33,296 nt of DNA from Bacteroidaceae bacterium (lineage in GTDB: Bacteria; Bacteroidota; Bacteroidia; Bacteroidales; Bacteroidaceae): the NCBI GenBank assembly GCA_017379075.1, contig JAFNXL010000003.1:1-33296 (forward strand). The letters run 5' to 3'. Under the pieces are notes generated by a model. The model did no database searches, was not told where the DNA came from, and was given only the letters and a program-made list of their open reading frames with translations. Positions within the stretch are counted from its first letter, which is position 1. Each line of letters starts with the position of its first letter. This document shows, piece after piece, positions 26,223 to 32,821 of this stretch. The translations under genes and the position numbers were made by a program.

Positions 26223-26723
26223 ATGAACTTTAAGGAATTATGCCAAGCACGCTTCAGCTGCAGAGCCTTTGAACAGCGTGAAATTGAGACAGAAAAGCAA
26301 GAGTACATAAAGGAATGCGTTAGGCTTGCGCCCAGCGCCGTAAACCGCCAGCCCTGGCTCTTCTATTGGATTACGGACGAGCCCCGCCTCCAAGCCGTAA
26401 AGACCAGCTACCACCGCGATTGGATCAACGACGTGCCCGCCATCATCCTCTGCTGCAAGAACGAAGCCGAGGCATGGACACGACGATATGACACCCACAA
26501 CCATGCCGACATAGACATCGCCATCGCCATTGAGCACCTCTGCCTTGCCGCCACCGAACAAGGCCTTGCCACCTGTTGGGTGTGCAACTTCGACATCAAC
26601 CAGCTCAAGGGCCTGTTCGAGTTCCCCGAAGGCTATGAGCCCGTGGCACTCATCCCCATCGGCTATGCCGCCGCAGAAGACCCCGGAAAGAACCGCAAGG
26701 ACACCGAAGACATTTGGAAGTGA
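26223..26723 (+). CDS. Nitroreductase-family flavoprotein
   Basis: A 166-residue FMN enzyme, short for the family but complete. It opens with ELCQARFSCRAF, the R-S-x-R FMN-binding start of nitroreductases, continues with LAPSAVNRQPWLFYW (the PSAxNxQPW block) and has IEHLCLAATEQGLATCWV and EGYEPVALIPIGY, the conserved late motifs. It may reduce quinones, nitro compounds or a specific metabolite using electrons from the neighbouring ferredoxin. Its TGA stop codon is the first three bases of the heptamer repeat array that follows, so the reading frame ends exactly at the repeat edge. Confidence 0.9.
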   Translation: MNFKELCQARFSCRAFEQREIETEKQEYIKECVRLAPSAVNRQPWLFYWITDEPRLQAVKTSYHRDWINDVPAIILCCKNEAEAWTRRYDTHNHADIDIAIAIEHLCLAATEQGLATCWVCNFDINQLKGLFEFPEGYEPVALIPIGYAAAEDPGKNRKDTEDIWK

Positions 26724-26777
26724 GCGATGAGCGATGAGCGTTTGAGCGACCAGCGATGAGCGGTGAGTTGTGAGTTG
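26721..26777 (+). repeat. Heptamer array, TGAGnnn units
   Basis: Eight consecutive units of 7 bp (one of 8 bp): TGAGCGA twice, TGAGCGT, TTGAGCGA, CCAGCGA, TGAGCGG, TGAGTTG twice. The first unit supplies the nitroreductase stop codon. The array is complementary in sense to the CTCAnnn array 33 bp further on. Confidence 0.85.
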
Positions 26778-26809
26778 TTTTTGACAAAAGAACAAAAGTT
26801 CAGAAGAAG

Positions 26810-26858
26810 CTCACTGCTCACTTCTCACTACTCATTGCTCAAAGCTCACTACTCAAAA
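26810..26858 (+). repeat. Heptamer array, CTCAnnn units
   Basis: Seven units of exactly 7 bp: CTCACTG, CTCACTT, CTCACTA, CTCATTG, CTCAAAG, CTCACTA, CTCAAAA. With the TGAGnnn array upstream it can form a long imperfect hairpin in the nitroreductase 3' region. A short hairpin (ACGTCT/AGACGT, 26860-26874) follows. Confidence 0.85.
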
Positions 26859-26885
26859 ACGTCTGGAAGACGTGGATATGAATAG

Positions 26886-26913
26886 CCGGGGGCTTTTAAG
26901 CCCTCGGTTTTCT
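26886..26913 (+). terminator. Terminator of the nitroreductase operon
   Basis: CCGGGGGC (26886-26893) pairs with GCCCTCGG (26900-26907, one G-T pair) around a 6-nt loop, followed by TTTTCTTTT. Confidence 0.75.
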
Positions 26914-26917
26914 TTTG

Positions 26918-27001
26918 GCTAACTGCCAATTGCCAACAGCCAAAAGCTAACTGCCAAAAGCCAATAGCTAACAGCCAATAGCCAACAGCCAATCGTCAAT
27001 A
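26918..27001 (-). repeat. Heptamer array of 12 units running into the patatin gene
   Basis: Twelve units of exactly 7 bp fill 84 bp; on the plus strand they read GCCAAnn or GCTAAnn (GTCAATA once). The last 34 bp are the 3' end of the patatin-like gene, whose stop codon lies inside a unit. Confidence 0.85.
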
Positions 27002-27981
27002 GCCTCATCCATGAGCCGGCGGCCTATTTCCGCAATCTCGCAAGCCTTGGCATAGTCGGAAATCTCGCCATAGCTGTCAAAGGGCATCCGCACAAGGATG
27101 TCCGGGCGGTGCAGTTGCAAGGTAAGCTCCGTGATGCGGTGGTTCATAAGGCTGAAGGTGCGGTCGAGCAGGTCATAGTAGTTGTCACCCACATCCAGCG
27201 ACTTGTCCTCGTCAAAGTTCTTGCGGTAAGCCATCACGTCCCTGATGACATCCATGCCGCGGCTTCCCGCCTGCTTAAGGCGCCTCACCAGGCTGATGTC
27301 CGAATCCCTTGTCAGTTCCTCCAGCACCTCCCTCAGCTCCGTGCGCTTGCTCTCCTGAAAAGCCCTGTCTGCCATCTTGGCGCGATGCTCGTCTGCCAAA
27401 ATGCGCTTCAAACCTGCCACATTGACATCATTCACGTCAAAGGCCACAAGCAGGTCGTTTCCCGTGCGCCTCACCCTGTCCAGCGGCAGACAGTTGGCCA
27501 CGGCACCGTCCACAAGCACCGTGTCGCCCCACTGAACGGGCCTGAACAACGACGGGATGGAGATGGAAGCCCTCACGGCCGTAAAGAGCGGGCCGCGGTC
27601 AAAGACAACCTCCTCGCCCGTGTACAAGTCGGCCGCCACGGCGCAGAAGGGCACGTCAAGGTCCTCAATCCTCACCTCGGGCACAATCTCCCTGATGGCG
27701 TCAATGATGCGCTCGCCCTTCACAATGTGGTTCTTGGCTATGGACAAGTCCATAAGCGAGAACACCTTCCATGCGTCCAGCGAGTAGAGCCACTCCTTGA
27801 ACTCCGGCAACTTGCCCGCCGCAAAGATGCCCCCAATGAGCGAGCCCATTGAAGTGCCCGCCACGGAGGTGATGCGGAAGCCATGCGCCTGCAACGACTC
27901 AATGGCGCCAATGTAGGCAAATCCCCTGGGCCCTCCGCTGCTCAGCACCAGCGCCACGTCCTTTCTGCTTTCCTTCTCCAT
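26968..27981 (-). CDS. Patatin-like phospholipase
   Basis: A 337-residue lipid acyl hydrolase of the RssA/patatin type. The oxyanion-hole loop SGGPRGF is at 15-21, the nucleophile elbow GTSMG at 42-46 has catalytic S44, and the DGA motif has catalytic D158. There is no signal peptide, so it should act in the cytoplasm or on the inner membrane face. The C-terminal half is helical and charged. The last 11 residues (from AIDDW) are encoded by 7-bp repeats, which suggests that repeat growth has replaced the original 3' end. It has its own promoter at 28033-28002. Confidence 0.9.
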   Translation of the reverse strand: MEKESRKDVALVLSSGGPRGFAYIGAIESLQAHGFRITSVAGTSMGSLIGGIFAAGKLPEFKEWLYSLDAWKVFSLMDLSIAKNHIVKGERIIDAIREIVPEVRIEDLDVPFCAVAADLYTGEEVVFDRGPLFTAVRASISIPSLFRPVQWGDTVLVDGAVANCLPLDRVRRTGNDLLVAFDVNDVNVAGLKRILADEHRAKMADRAFQESKRTELREVLEELTRDSDISLVRRLKQAGSRGMDVIRDVMAYRKNFDEDKSLDVGDNYYDLLDRTFSLMNHRITELTLQLHRPDILVRMPFDSYGEISDYAKACEIAEIGRRLMDEAIDDWLLAIGC

Positions 27982-28001
27982 GTTTTTCGCCTATTTTTTT
28001 G

Positions 28002-28033
28002 TAAAGGTACGATTAAGCGAGCGAAAAAACAAA
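28002..28033 (-). promoter_or_regulatory. Promoter of the patatin-like gene
   Basis: TTTG (28033-28030), a 20-bp spacer and TACCTTTA (28009-28002) on the minus strand; the last base of the -7 box differs from TAnnTTTG. The leader would be only about 14 nt. It lies in the first copy of a 40-bp direct repeat. Confidence 0.6.
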
Positions 28034-28120
28034 ACTTGTTTTGATTTTTTCCGAGCGAGAGTACCTTCGGCGGAACGCCAAAGTACGATTAAGCGAGCGA
28101 AATACCAAACTTGTTTGAGG
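28005..28120 (-). repeat. Duplicated promoter-type repeat (two 40-bp copies)
   Basis: Copies at 28005-28044 and 28081-28120 share TACGATTAAGCGAGCGAAA exactly and CAAA-CTTGTTT less exactly. Copy 1 overlaps the patatin promoter; copy 2 keeps a TTTG but has lost a usable -7 box. Between them GTACCTTCGGCG and CGCCAAAGTAC (28061-28086) can pair as a hairpin. Confidence 0.7.
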
Positions 28121-28130
28121 AATTTATACA

Positions 28131-28171
28131 GAAAAAGGACACCCCACACGGAAGTGTCCCACATTTTTTTT
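28131..28171. terminator. Bidirectional terminator at the end of the primase operon
   Basis: GGACAC (28137-28142) pairs with GTGTCC (28154-28159). On the minus strand the stem is followed by TTTTTC and would end the operon whose last gene stops at 28234; on the plus strand it is followed by CACA and eight T. Confidence 0.7.
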
Positions 28172-28195
28172 AACTGAAATCTGAAATCTGAAATC
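28171..28195 (+). repeat. Left copy of a perfect 25-bp inverted repeat (CTGAAAT heptamers)
   Basis: TAA, then CTGAAAT three times, then C. The exact reverse complement lies at 33184-33208, about 5 kb away, so the pair encloses the whole primase/UmuD-like gene group. Confidence 0.85.
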
Positions 28196-28233
28196 GGTTG
28201 CCATATACTTTCTCACGGAAGAGGGGTTGCGTG

Positions 28234-30465
28234 CTACTTACGCCGCAGATAGTCTTCCGTTTTTGCAAAGAGCTGGCATGCAGAGTCGGGCGCCTCTTCC
28301 CCGCGCACCACAGGCGCTATGTAGCCACGATGGCGCCAGTTGGCCAGCATCTGCTTCAGCGACCCTCTTTCAATCCCCATCTGCTGCCTCATTCGTTGTG
28401 CGTCCTCGCGCGTGAATGTGTCGGGCAGCAGGTCAAGCATGTTTTGGGGGCCGGTGGCCGCTCGAGTGCATTCTTCGTAATCGGCCTGCTCAATTTCTTT
28501 GCCAAAAAACTGCATCTTGCACCACATGTCATACTGCAGCGACCATCTGATGAAGTTCTCCAGCGTCTTGTCCCACTTTTCCCCCTGTGCCACATACAAC
28601 ACCATGGCTTTCAGGAAGGCAATGACGTTTGCCCGGTAGGAAAGGTTCTCGTAGACGCGGCTTTGTGACAGCCGTGCAAAGTCGGCACACTCCTCCACCA
28701 GCTTCTTCGACAGGTTCCTTGCCTTGACACACTCCACCAACCCGCGCGCGTTGTTGAGGCGCTCTATATAGGGTCGCAGTTCTTCGTCGAAGCCCTCGTC
28801 ATAAGACCCGTACACAGGCATCTCCGCCCCAATCTCACGCTCAGGGATGGTGCAGAAGTTGATGCGCGATATGGGCCCGTCCGTAAGCACCTGTCGGAAG
28901 TATCGCCTGCCCTTCTGGATGGTGGTGCTGGCATTCCAGTTGAAGCGTATGCAGACACGCTCGCTCACGCTTCCCGAACTAATGCGCGTCTGTCCGTACA
29001 CGTTTCCGGGGTCAAAGGCCAGGCACATGACCTGAAACTGCCCCTTGGCTCGCATAGAGCCCTTTAGCGCGTCAAACTGGTCAATCTCGTTCATGCGGGC
29101 ATACAGGAAGCGTTCGTCCGCATCGGCCAGCCTCTGCACAAAAGCGGCGTTGGTCATGTCCGGGTCAATTTCCTGCACCACCAGCCCCTCTGGCCTTTGG
29201 CGCTTGTCCTTGTTGGCTCCCCTTGTCTGCATCTCGCGTTTCCATTCAAGTTCCCGCCTCATGTTCTCCGCATCCCTTTGCCTTATGTCCTTCATTATGC
29301 GGTTTATGGGTTCGCAGATGCAGTTCTTTCCGGCTCCCGTGCCCGCCATCAGCACGTTCATCAGCGTGGCCTCGTGCGCCACATTGTCTATGTAGCGGAA
29401 GGTGGTCTTCCACAAATGAGCGCCCAGGGCGGGAAAAACGGCGTGCGCCACCGCGGGGCGGTAGATTTCGGGCGTGCGGCTCACGAGCAGCCTTATGAGC
29501 GGAGGCAGCACCCTGGGCATGGGCGGAGGGGTGTCGGCCGGGCGCTCGGCCTCGCTGCGCCTGTTCTTGCATATCTCAATCGTGCGCTGCATTATCCGTG
29601 GCATGGCGGGTGTCTGATGGCGGTTGCAGGCGCTGCGTATGGTGGCCATCCACTTCTCGCGGCTCTCGCCATAGGTGGGCAGCACACGGGCAATCCACTC
29701 GGGGTCGTCGTTGCACACATACCGCAGATGGCACGCCATGGAGAAGATGAAGTTGTTGCGGCTTCCGTGCGAGGGCAAGCCACCCATCTGCTCCTCCAGC
29801 ACCTGCACCAGCTCCTCATACTCCAGCGGCGGATATTCGCGCTCCCCGCCCCCGGCTGCCGCCTTTTCCCCGGCCACAGAGGCAACCTCTTCCCCTGCGT
29901 CGTCCGCCTCCAGGGGGATGGGGTTGGCCAGCGACTCCTCGTCCATATACAGGGTGAAGTCCTGCGGCACCATATAGATACACCGCGCCACGTCCTTCAG
30001 TGCAGGGTCGGCCTGGAAGCCCACGTCCTCCGAGAAGCGTTGCTGCACCTCGTGCGGTGTCATGCCCCGCGGCAGCGCCACCAGCACATGCGTGCCCCGG
30101 CGAACGCTCTCCTCCACCAGGAGTATGTCCCACTTGCCCTCGGCCTTCAGCTGCATGCAGCGCTCCAGTATTTCGGCCGAATGCCCCTTCTGGTCAAAGT
30201 CGAGCATGATGCGCCGCAAGGGCTTTTGGGCATCGGCAACGGCACGGTGGCTGTCCTTGAAGGCAGCGCACGAGGGTGTCCACACCGGAAGCCGCCCCTT
30301 GAGGCTCTCCTCGCCACGCGCTATGCGGCGGCACATTTCCCCCAGCCAGGGCTCCCTGCGCAGGGCCTTCCACTCTTCCAGGGTGGCGGGCACGACTGGT
30401 GCGCCGTGCCCTTTGCCCATACAGGTGAAGTGTGTTGTCTCCATTTTCTGTCCTTTGCTTACCAT
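28234..30465 (-). CDS. VirE_N/DUF3987 primase-helicase-like protein
   Basis: A 743-residue protein of a Bacteroidetes family (BT4734-like). Residues about 30-180 are the VirE_N domain: LPVWTPSCAAF, then MLDFDQ (D89, D91), RRGTHV (H126) and KDVARCIYM (D158), a spacing recalling the DxD, xxH and D motifs of archaeo-eukaryotic primases. A low-complexity Glu/Ala/Gly linker covers about 185-210. Residues about 315-700 fit DUF3987, a helicase-like ATPase, with the P-loop MAGTGAGKN at 373-381, which has Asn where Ser/Thr is usual. The C-terminus looks like a small winged-helix region. It starts 7 bp inside the preceding gene; ATG 30444 is an alternative start. Role: probably priming or unwinding DNA for a mobile or conditional replicon. 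Confidence 0.82.
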   Translation of the reverse strand: MVSKGQKMETTHFTCMGKGHGAPVVPATLEEWKALRREPWLGEMCRRIARGEESLKGRLPVWTPSCAAFKDSHRAVADAQKPLRRIMLDFDQKGHSAEILERCMQLKAEGKWDILLVEESVRRGTHVLVALPRGMTPHEVQQRFSEDVGFQADPALKDVARCIYMVPQDFTLYMDEESLANPIPLEADDAGEEVASVAGEKAAAGGGEREYPPLEYEELVQVLEEQMGGLPSHGSRNNFIFSMACHLRYVCNDDPEWIARVLPTYGESREKWMATIRSACNRHQTPAMPRIMQRTIEICKNRRSEAERPADTPPPMPRVLPPLIRLLVSRTPEIYRPAVAHAVFPALGAHLWKTTFRYIDNVAHEATLMNVLMAGTGAGKNCICEPINRIMKDIRQRDAENMRRELEWKREMQTRGANKDKRQRPEGLVVQEIDPDMTNAAFVQRLADADERFLYARMNEIDQFDALKGSMRAKGQFQVMCLAFDPGNVYGQTRISSGSVSERVCIRFNWNASTTIQKGRRYFRQVLTDGPISRINFCTIPEREIGAEMPVYGSYDEGFDEELRPYIERLNNARGLVECVKARNLSKKLVEECADFARLSQSRVYENLSYRANVIAFLKAMVLYVAQGEKWDKTLENFIRWSLQYDMWCKMQFFGKEIEQADYEECTRAATGPQNMLDLLPDTFTREDAQRMRQQMGIERGSLKQMLANWRHRGYIAPVVRGEEAPDSACQLFAKTEDYLRRK

Positions 30466-30863
30466 ACCGTACTCTCCTTTCTGCTCTTGTAAAAAGCGTT
30501 TATGCGTTGTCCCTCAATGTGGCGCATGGTGAGGATGTCCTCCAGCGTCATGCGCTTGCCAAAGCGCCATTTCTCAATGACCACCCCTCCGCCGCTGCGC
30601 ATCACCTCGCAGTGCTCCGTGCTGAAGAGGGTGCGGTAGCGGTTGCCCCTGGAGCCAATGTTGTAGGGTTTGAAAAACATCCGTGCGCCAGGCTCAATTA
30701 TGGAGAAACCCTTCATGCGCACACGGCCGTCGGGCGCCACCTCGTCTGCCTCTTTGTCCATCCACGGACAGGCTTCCACCTTTATTCCTTTTTCGCTGAA
30801 CACTGCAACGGTGTCCATTCTCACTTCGCCGTTCACGACGATTCTTTTTGATTTGTCTGTCAT
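30459..30863 (-). CDS. 134-residue protein of unknown function
   Basis: No family recognised. It is basic, with beta-rich N-terminal sequence (KRIVVNGEVRMDTVAVFSEK), a GSRGNRYRTLF segment around residue 70 that could bind nucleic acid, and a C-terminal helix with MTLEDILTMRHIEGQR. It has no signal peptide or membrane segment. The last 7 bp overlap the primase gene, a translational coupling that suggests the two proteins work together, for example as a loader or accessory factor. Codon use matches its neighbours. Confidence 0.7.
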   Translation of the reverse strand: MTDKSKRIVVNGEVRMDTVAVFSEKGIKVEACPWMDKEADEVAPDGRVRMKGFSIIEPGARMFFKPYNIGSRGNRYRTLFSTEHCEVMRSGGGVVIEKWRFGKRMTLEDILTMRHIEGQRINAFYKSRKESTVW

Positions 30864-31017
30864 GTTTTTTACCTTGTAAGTTCTGTGAGCGCGGGAGTGT
30901 GAAGATTGCCGGCTTTTTCACTCATGAGACTCCACTCACGCCCTTACCCGGTTAATAAGAAGTTGTTTCCACTTTTTCCCCCACAGAGAATGAGGGGGGG
31001 CTGGACGACCCCTTTTT
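30864..31017 (-). other. Structured intergenic region in the primase operon
   Basis: No gene is seen. GGAGT-GTGAA (30894-30903) can pair with TTCAC (30917-30921) and ACTCC (30929-30933), a two-part stem with a 7-nt bulge. No -7 element is visible, so the 134-residue gene is probably transcribed from upstream. Confidence 0.4.
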
Positions 31018-31299
31018 TCAGCTGACCATCGTAATCAGCTCGCCCACCTTGATTTCCTGATACACATTGCCGTTGTGCTCATGTGCGCAGAAATAGAGCG
31101 AGGCAAAGACCACATCGCCGGGCGACCACCTGCACAGGGCGCTGCTGCCAAAAAGGGAGCACACGAAGGTGTTTCTGCCGCCCAGTTCCTGCAACGTCAC
31201 AACCGACTTGTCCAACTGTCCGCCCTCCACCTTTTGGCTGGGCACCTTGATGGGCTCGCTCTGTTTCACTACCTTGAAAAATCCTTTCATTGTCTTCAT
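31018..31299 (-). CDS. Small probable OB-fold protein (DUF3127-like)
   Basis: A 93-residue protein. After a short charged start, residues about 33-92 follow an OB-fold-like strand pattern: KSVVTLQELGG, TFVCSLFGSSALCRW, GDVVFASLYFCAHEHNG and VYQEIKVGELITM. The GD-V-V...NG..YQ.I spacing resembles DUF3127 single-strand-binding-like proteins of Bacteroidetes mobile elements. That makes an SSB-like partner for the primase-helicase plausible, though I cannot confirm the family. A second ATG at 31290 is an alternative start. A -7 element at 31370-31363 would give it its own transcript. Confidence 0.6.
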   Translation of the reverse strand: MKTMKGFFKVVKQSEPIKVPSQKVEGGQLDKSVVTLQELGGRNTFVCSLFGSSALCRWSPGDVVFASLYFCAHEHNGNVYQEIKVGELITMVS

Positions 31300-31556
31300 A
31301 ATCCGCTTCCGCCTTTCTCATTGGATGGCCCGCATCGTTGCCGCACATCTCGGAAGACAGTGCAAAGGTATGCAAACGCAGCTCCCCCGCCGAAGAAAAC
31401 GGCAGGGGAGCTGTGCGGTGGGATATGATTGGGAAAGATCTGGGGGAAGCCTTCCCACGCAGCGCATGGAAAGGGACACTTTTGGGGCACTTATGGGGTG
31501 TCCGTGGGACATCAGCCCTCAAAAGCGGTGTGGCGGGGGAGAGAGAGCCCGCCCCC
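31300..31556 (-). promoter_or_regulatory. Control region with -7 element and strong GC-rich hairpins
   Basis: TACCTTTG (31370-31363, minus strand) is a good -7 box, expected start near 31356. Just upstream is a hairpin (CAGCTCCCC, one mismatch, GCCG, 7-nt loop; 31379-31413), so the usual -33 position lies in the stem. Further upstream are GGACAC/GTGTCC (31474-31503) and a GC-rich stem GGCGGG/CCCGCC just after the UmuD-like stop, which may partly end that transcript. Confidence 0.5.
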
Positions 31557-32411
31557 CTACTCCAACGCCTTTTTCAGCCTGCGGGCAATGGCCGTGCGCC
31601 TGTCATGCGCGGAAGAGCGTATGTTGGCCGTGCCCCACTCATAGATGGGACGCAGGTAGATGGCGTCGGCCTTGCGCAGCAAGTCTCTGCTGCAGGGAGG
31701 ATACTCGTCCAGCTCAAGCGCATTGACAAACTCCGCAAAAGCCGTATGCGAAGAGGGAGCGCCGCACTTGTCCACCAGCAGGCGGTACACCGACACCCAG
31801 TCGGCCGCAGCCACCATCTCCGAGCCAAACACCCGCCGCAGGATGCAGCGCAGCTCATCATCGGTGTACGACTTCTCCTCCTGCCTTCCGCCCTCAATGC
31901 GCCTCGTCTTGGTGCGGTTGACGGCACGCTGCAAGTATCGGAAGCTGGACGAGGGCGTGTTCTTCACACACTTCACCACCTTGCCCAGGATGCGCACCTC
32001 CATGTCCTCGGTCACCTCAATGGCGTCATAGTTCTCGTTACAGGCCACCAGCCACACGGTGCCGTCCGAGTCGCGGAAGTACGACTTCAGGGTGCTCTCC
32101 CCGTTGATGCACGCCACCACCTGGTCGCCGTCGCGAATGGCAGCGTCCAGCTGCAGATGCAACTGGTCGCCATCTTCAATGCCGGCATCCACCATGGAGT
32201 CGCCCACAGCGCTGATGATCACCACCGACTCGCGCTTTACAAGGTCGCCCGGCAGCCAGAAGGCCCCGTCGGGATAGGCCGATTCCACATCCGATGGGTT
32301 TCCACACGGCACGGCGCTGTCATAAACGGGCACGGGCGTGTCGCACACTTGGGGGTTCCAGCCCTGCACGCCAAGCAGGGCAATGATCTCTTGCAATTCT
32401 TGTTCGGTCAT
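31557..32411 (-). CDS. UmuD-like self-cleaving S24 protease with C-terminal extension
   Basis: A 284-residue protein. Residues about 25-150 match UmuD: the cleavage site C36-G37 in VPCGNPSDVE, the nucleophile S72 in GDSMVDAGIEDGD, and the general base K109 in STLKSYF. There is no helix-turn-helix, so unlike LexA it should not bind DNA on its own. Residues about 180-284 form an extra helical domain (FAEFVNALELDEYPP, LLRKADAIYLRPIYEWG) not found in UmuD. No umuC follows in the window. RecA-stimulated cleavage would free the C-terminal domain; this is inference. Four 32-bp repeats lie upstream of its promoter, after a leader of about 190 nt. Confidence 0.82.
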   Translation of the reverse strand: MTEQELQEIIALLGVQGWNPQVCDTPVPVYDSAVPCGNPSDVESAYPDGAFWLPGDLVKRESVVIISAVGDSMVDAGIEDGDQLHLQLDAAIRDGDQVVACINGESTLKSYFRDSDGTVWLVACNENYDAIEVTEDMEVRILGKVVKCVKNTPSSSFRYLQRAVNRTKTRRIEGGRQEEKSYTDDELRCILRRVFGSEMVAAADWVSVYRLLVDKCGAPSSHTAFAEFVNALELDEYPPCSRDLLRKADAIYLRPIYEWGTANIRSSAHDRRTAIARRLKKALE

Positions 32412-32606
32412 AGAGGTGGGTGGTAAAGGGTTGTTTTCTTAATGGTAAAAAGAAGTGTGTGTGTCTGCACGGCGTCACTTACCGGGCAGGCACTATGCAC
32501 TCTTTTTTATAAAAGGGCAGCTTCGTACTGATGTTCTTCGGTGAGGATGCGCATGGTAGTTAGGGATTAGGATATCAGCCATTACGCCAATGAGTTATAT
32601 TCGTTG
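32412..32606 (-). other. Long leader of the UmuD-like gene with a possible 15-codon upstream frame
   Basis: No larger gene is seen. If transcription starts near 32600, the leader is about 190 nt. It contains a short minus-strand frame (32554-32507) coding MRILTEEHQYEAALL, a possible leader peptide, but there is no independent support for its translation. Confidence 0.35.
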
Positions 32607-32644
32607 CAAATATACATCATTTTTCTCTTCCAACGCCATAAATC
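32607..32644 (-). promoter_or_regulatory. Promoter of the UmuD-like gene with adjacent GCCATAAATC box
   Basis: TATATTTG (32614-32607, minus strand) is a perfect -7 element. No TTTG stands at -33; instead, 20 bp upstream is the box GCCATAAATC (plus-strand reading, 32635-32644). This suggests a promoter that needs an activator, or one that a repressor covers. Confidence 0.6.
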
Positions 32645-32758
32645 AGCATTTTTTCAACTTCCCAACGCCATAAATCAGCATTTTTTCAACTTCCCAACGC
32701 CATAAATCAGCACTTTTTCAACTCTCCAACGCCATAAATAGGCACTTTTGAGATGCGC
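32631..32758 (-). repeat. Four tandem 32-bp repeats upstream of the UmuD-like gene
   Basis: Units at 32631-32662, 32663-32694, 32695-32726 and 32727-32758. The first two are identical; the third has a few changes; the fourth keeps CAACGCCATAAAT and then diverges. The units abut directly, without spacers. The 32-bp period is close to three helical turns, so the boxes face the same side of the DNA. Likely protein-binding sites (operator or iteron-like). Confidence 0.85.
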
Positions 32759-32821
32759 AAACAATTTGTTTTTCTTAATGGTGATTTCGTCCTTTTGGAT
32801 AGTTCGCCAAATGATTGTCTC

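Noticed and set aside
29197-30492. 431-codon open frame on the plus strand
   Set aside because: Antisense to the VirE_N/DUF3987 gene in GC-rich sequence, with His/Gly-rich content and no domain.
31557-32411. LexA repressor
   Set aside because: The protease half matches, but there is no N-terminal helix-turn-helix and the cleavage site is Cys-Gly near residue 36, as in UmuD.
32631-32758. CRISPR array
   Set aside because: The four 32-bp repeats abut with no spacers, the last is degenerate, and no cas genes are seen.
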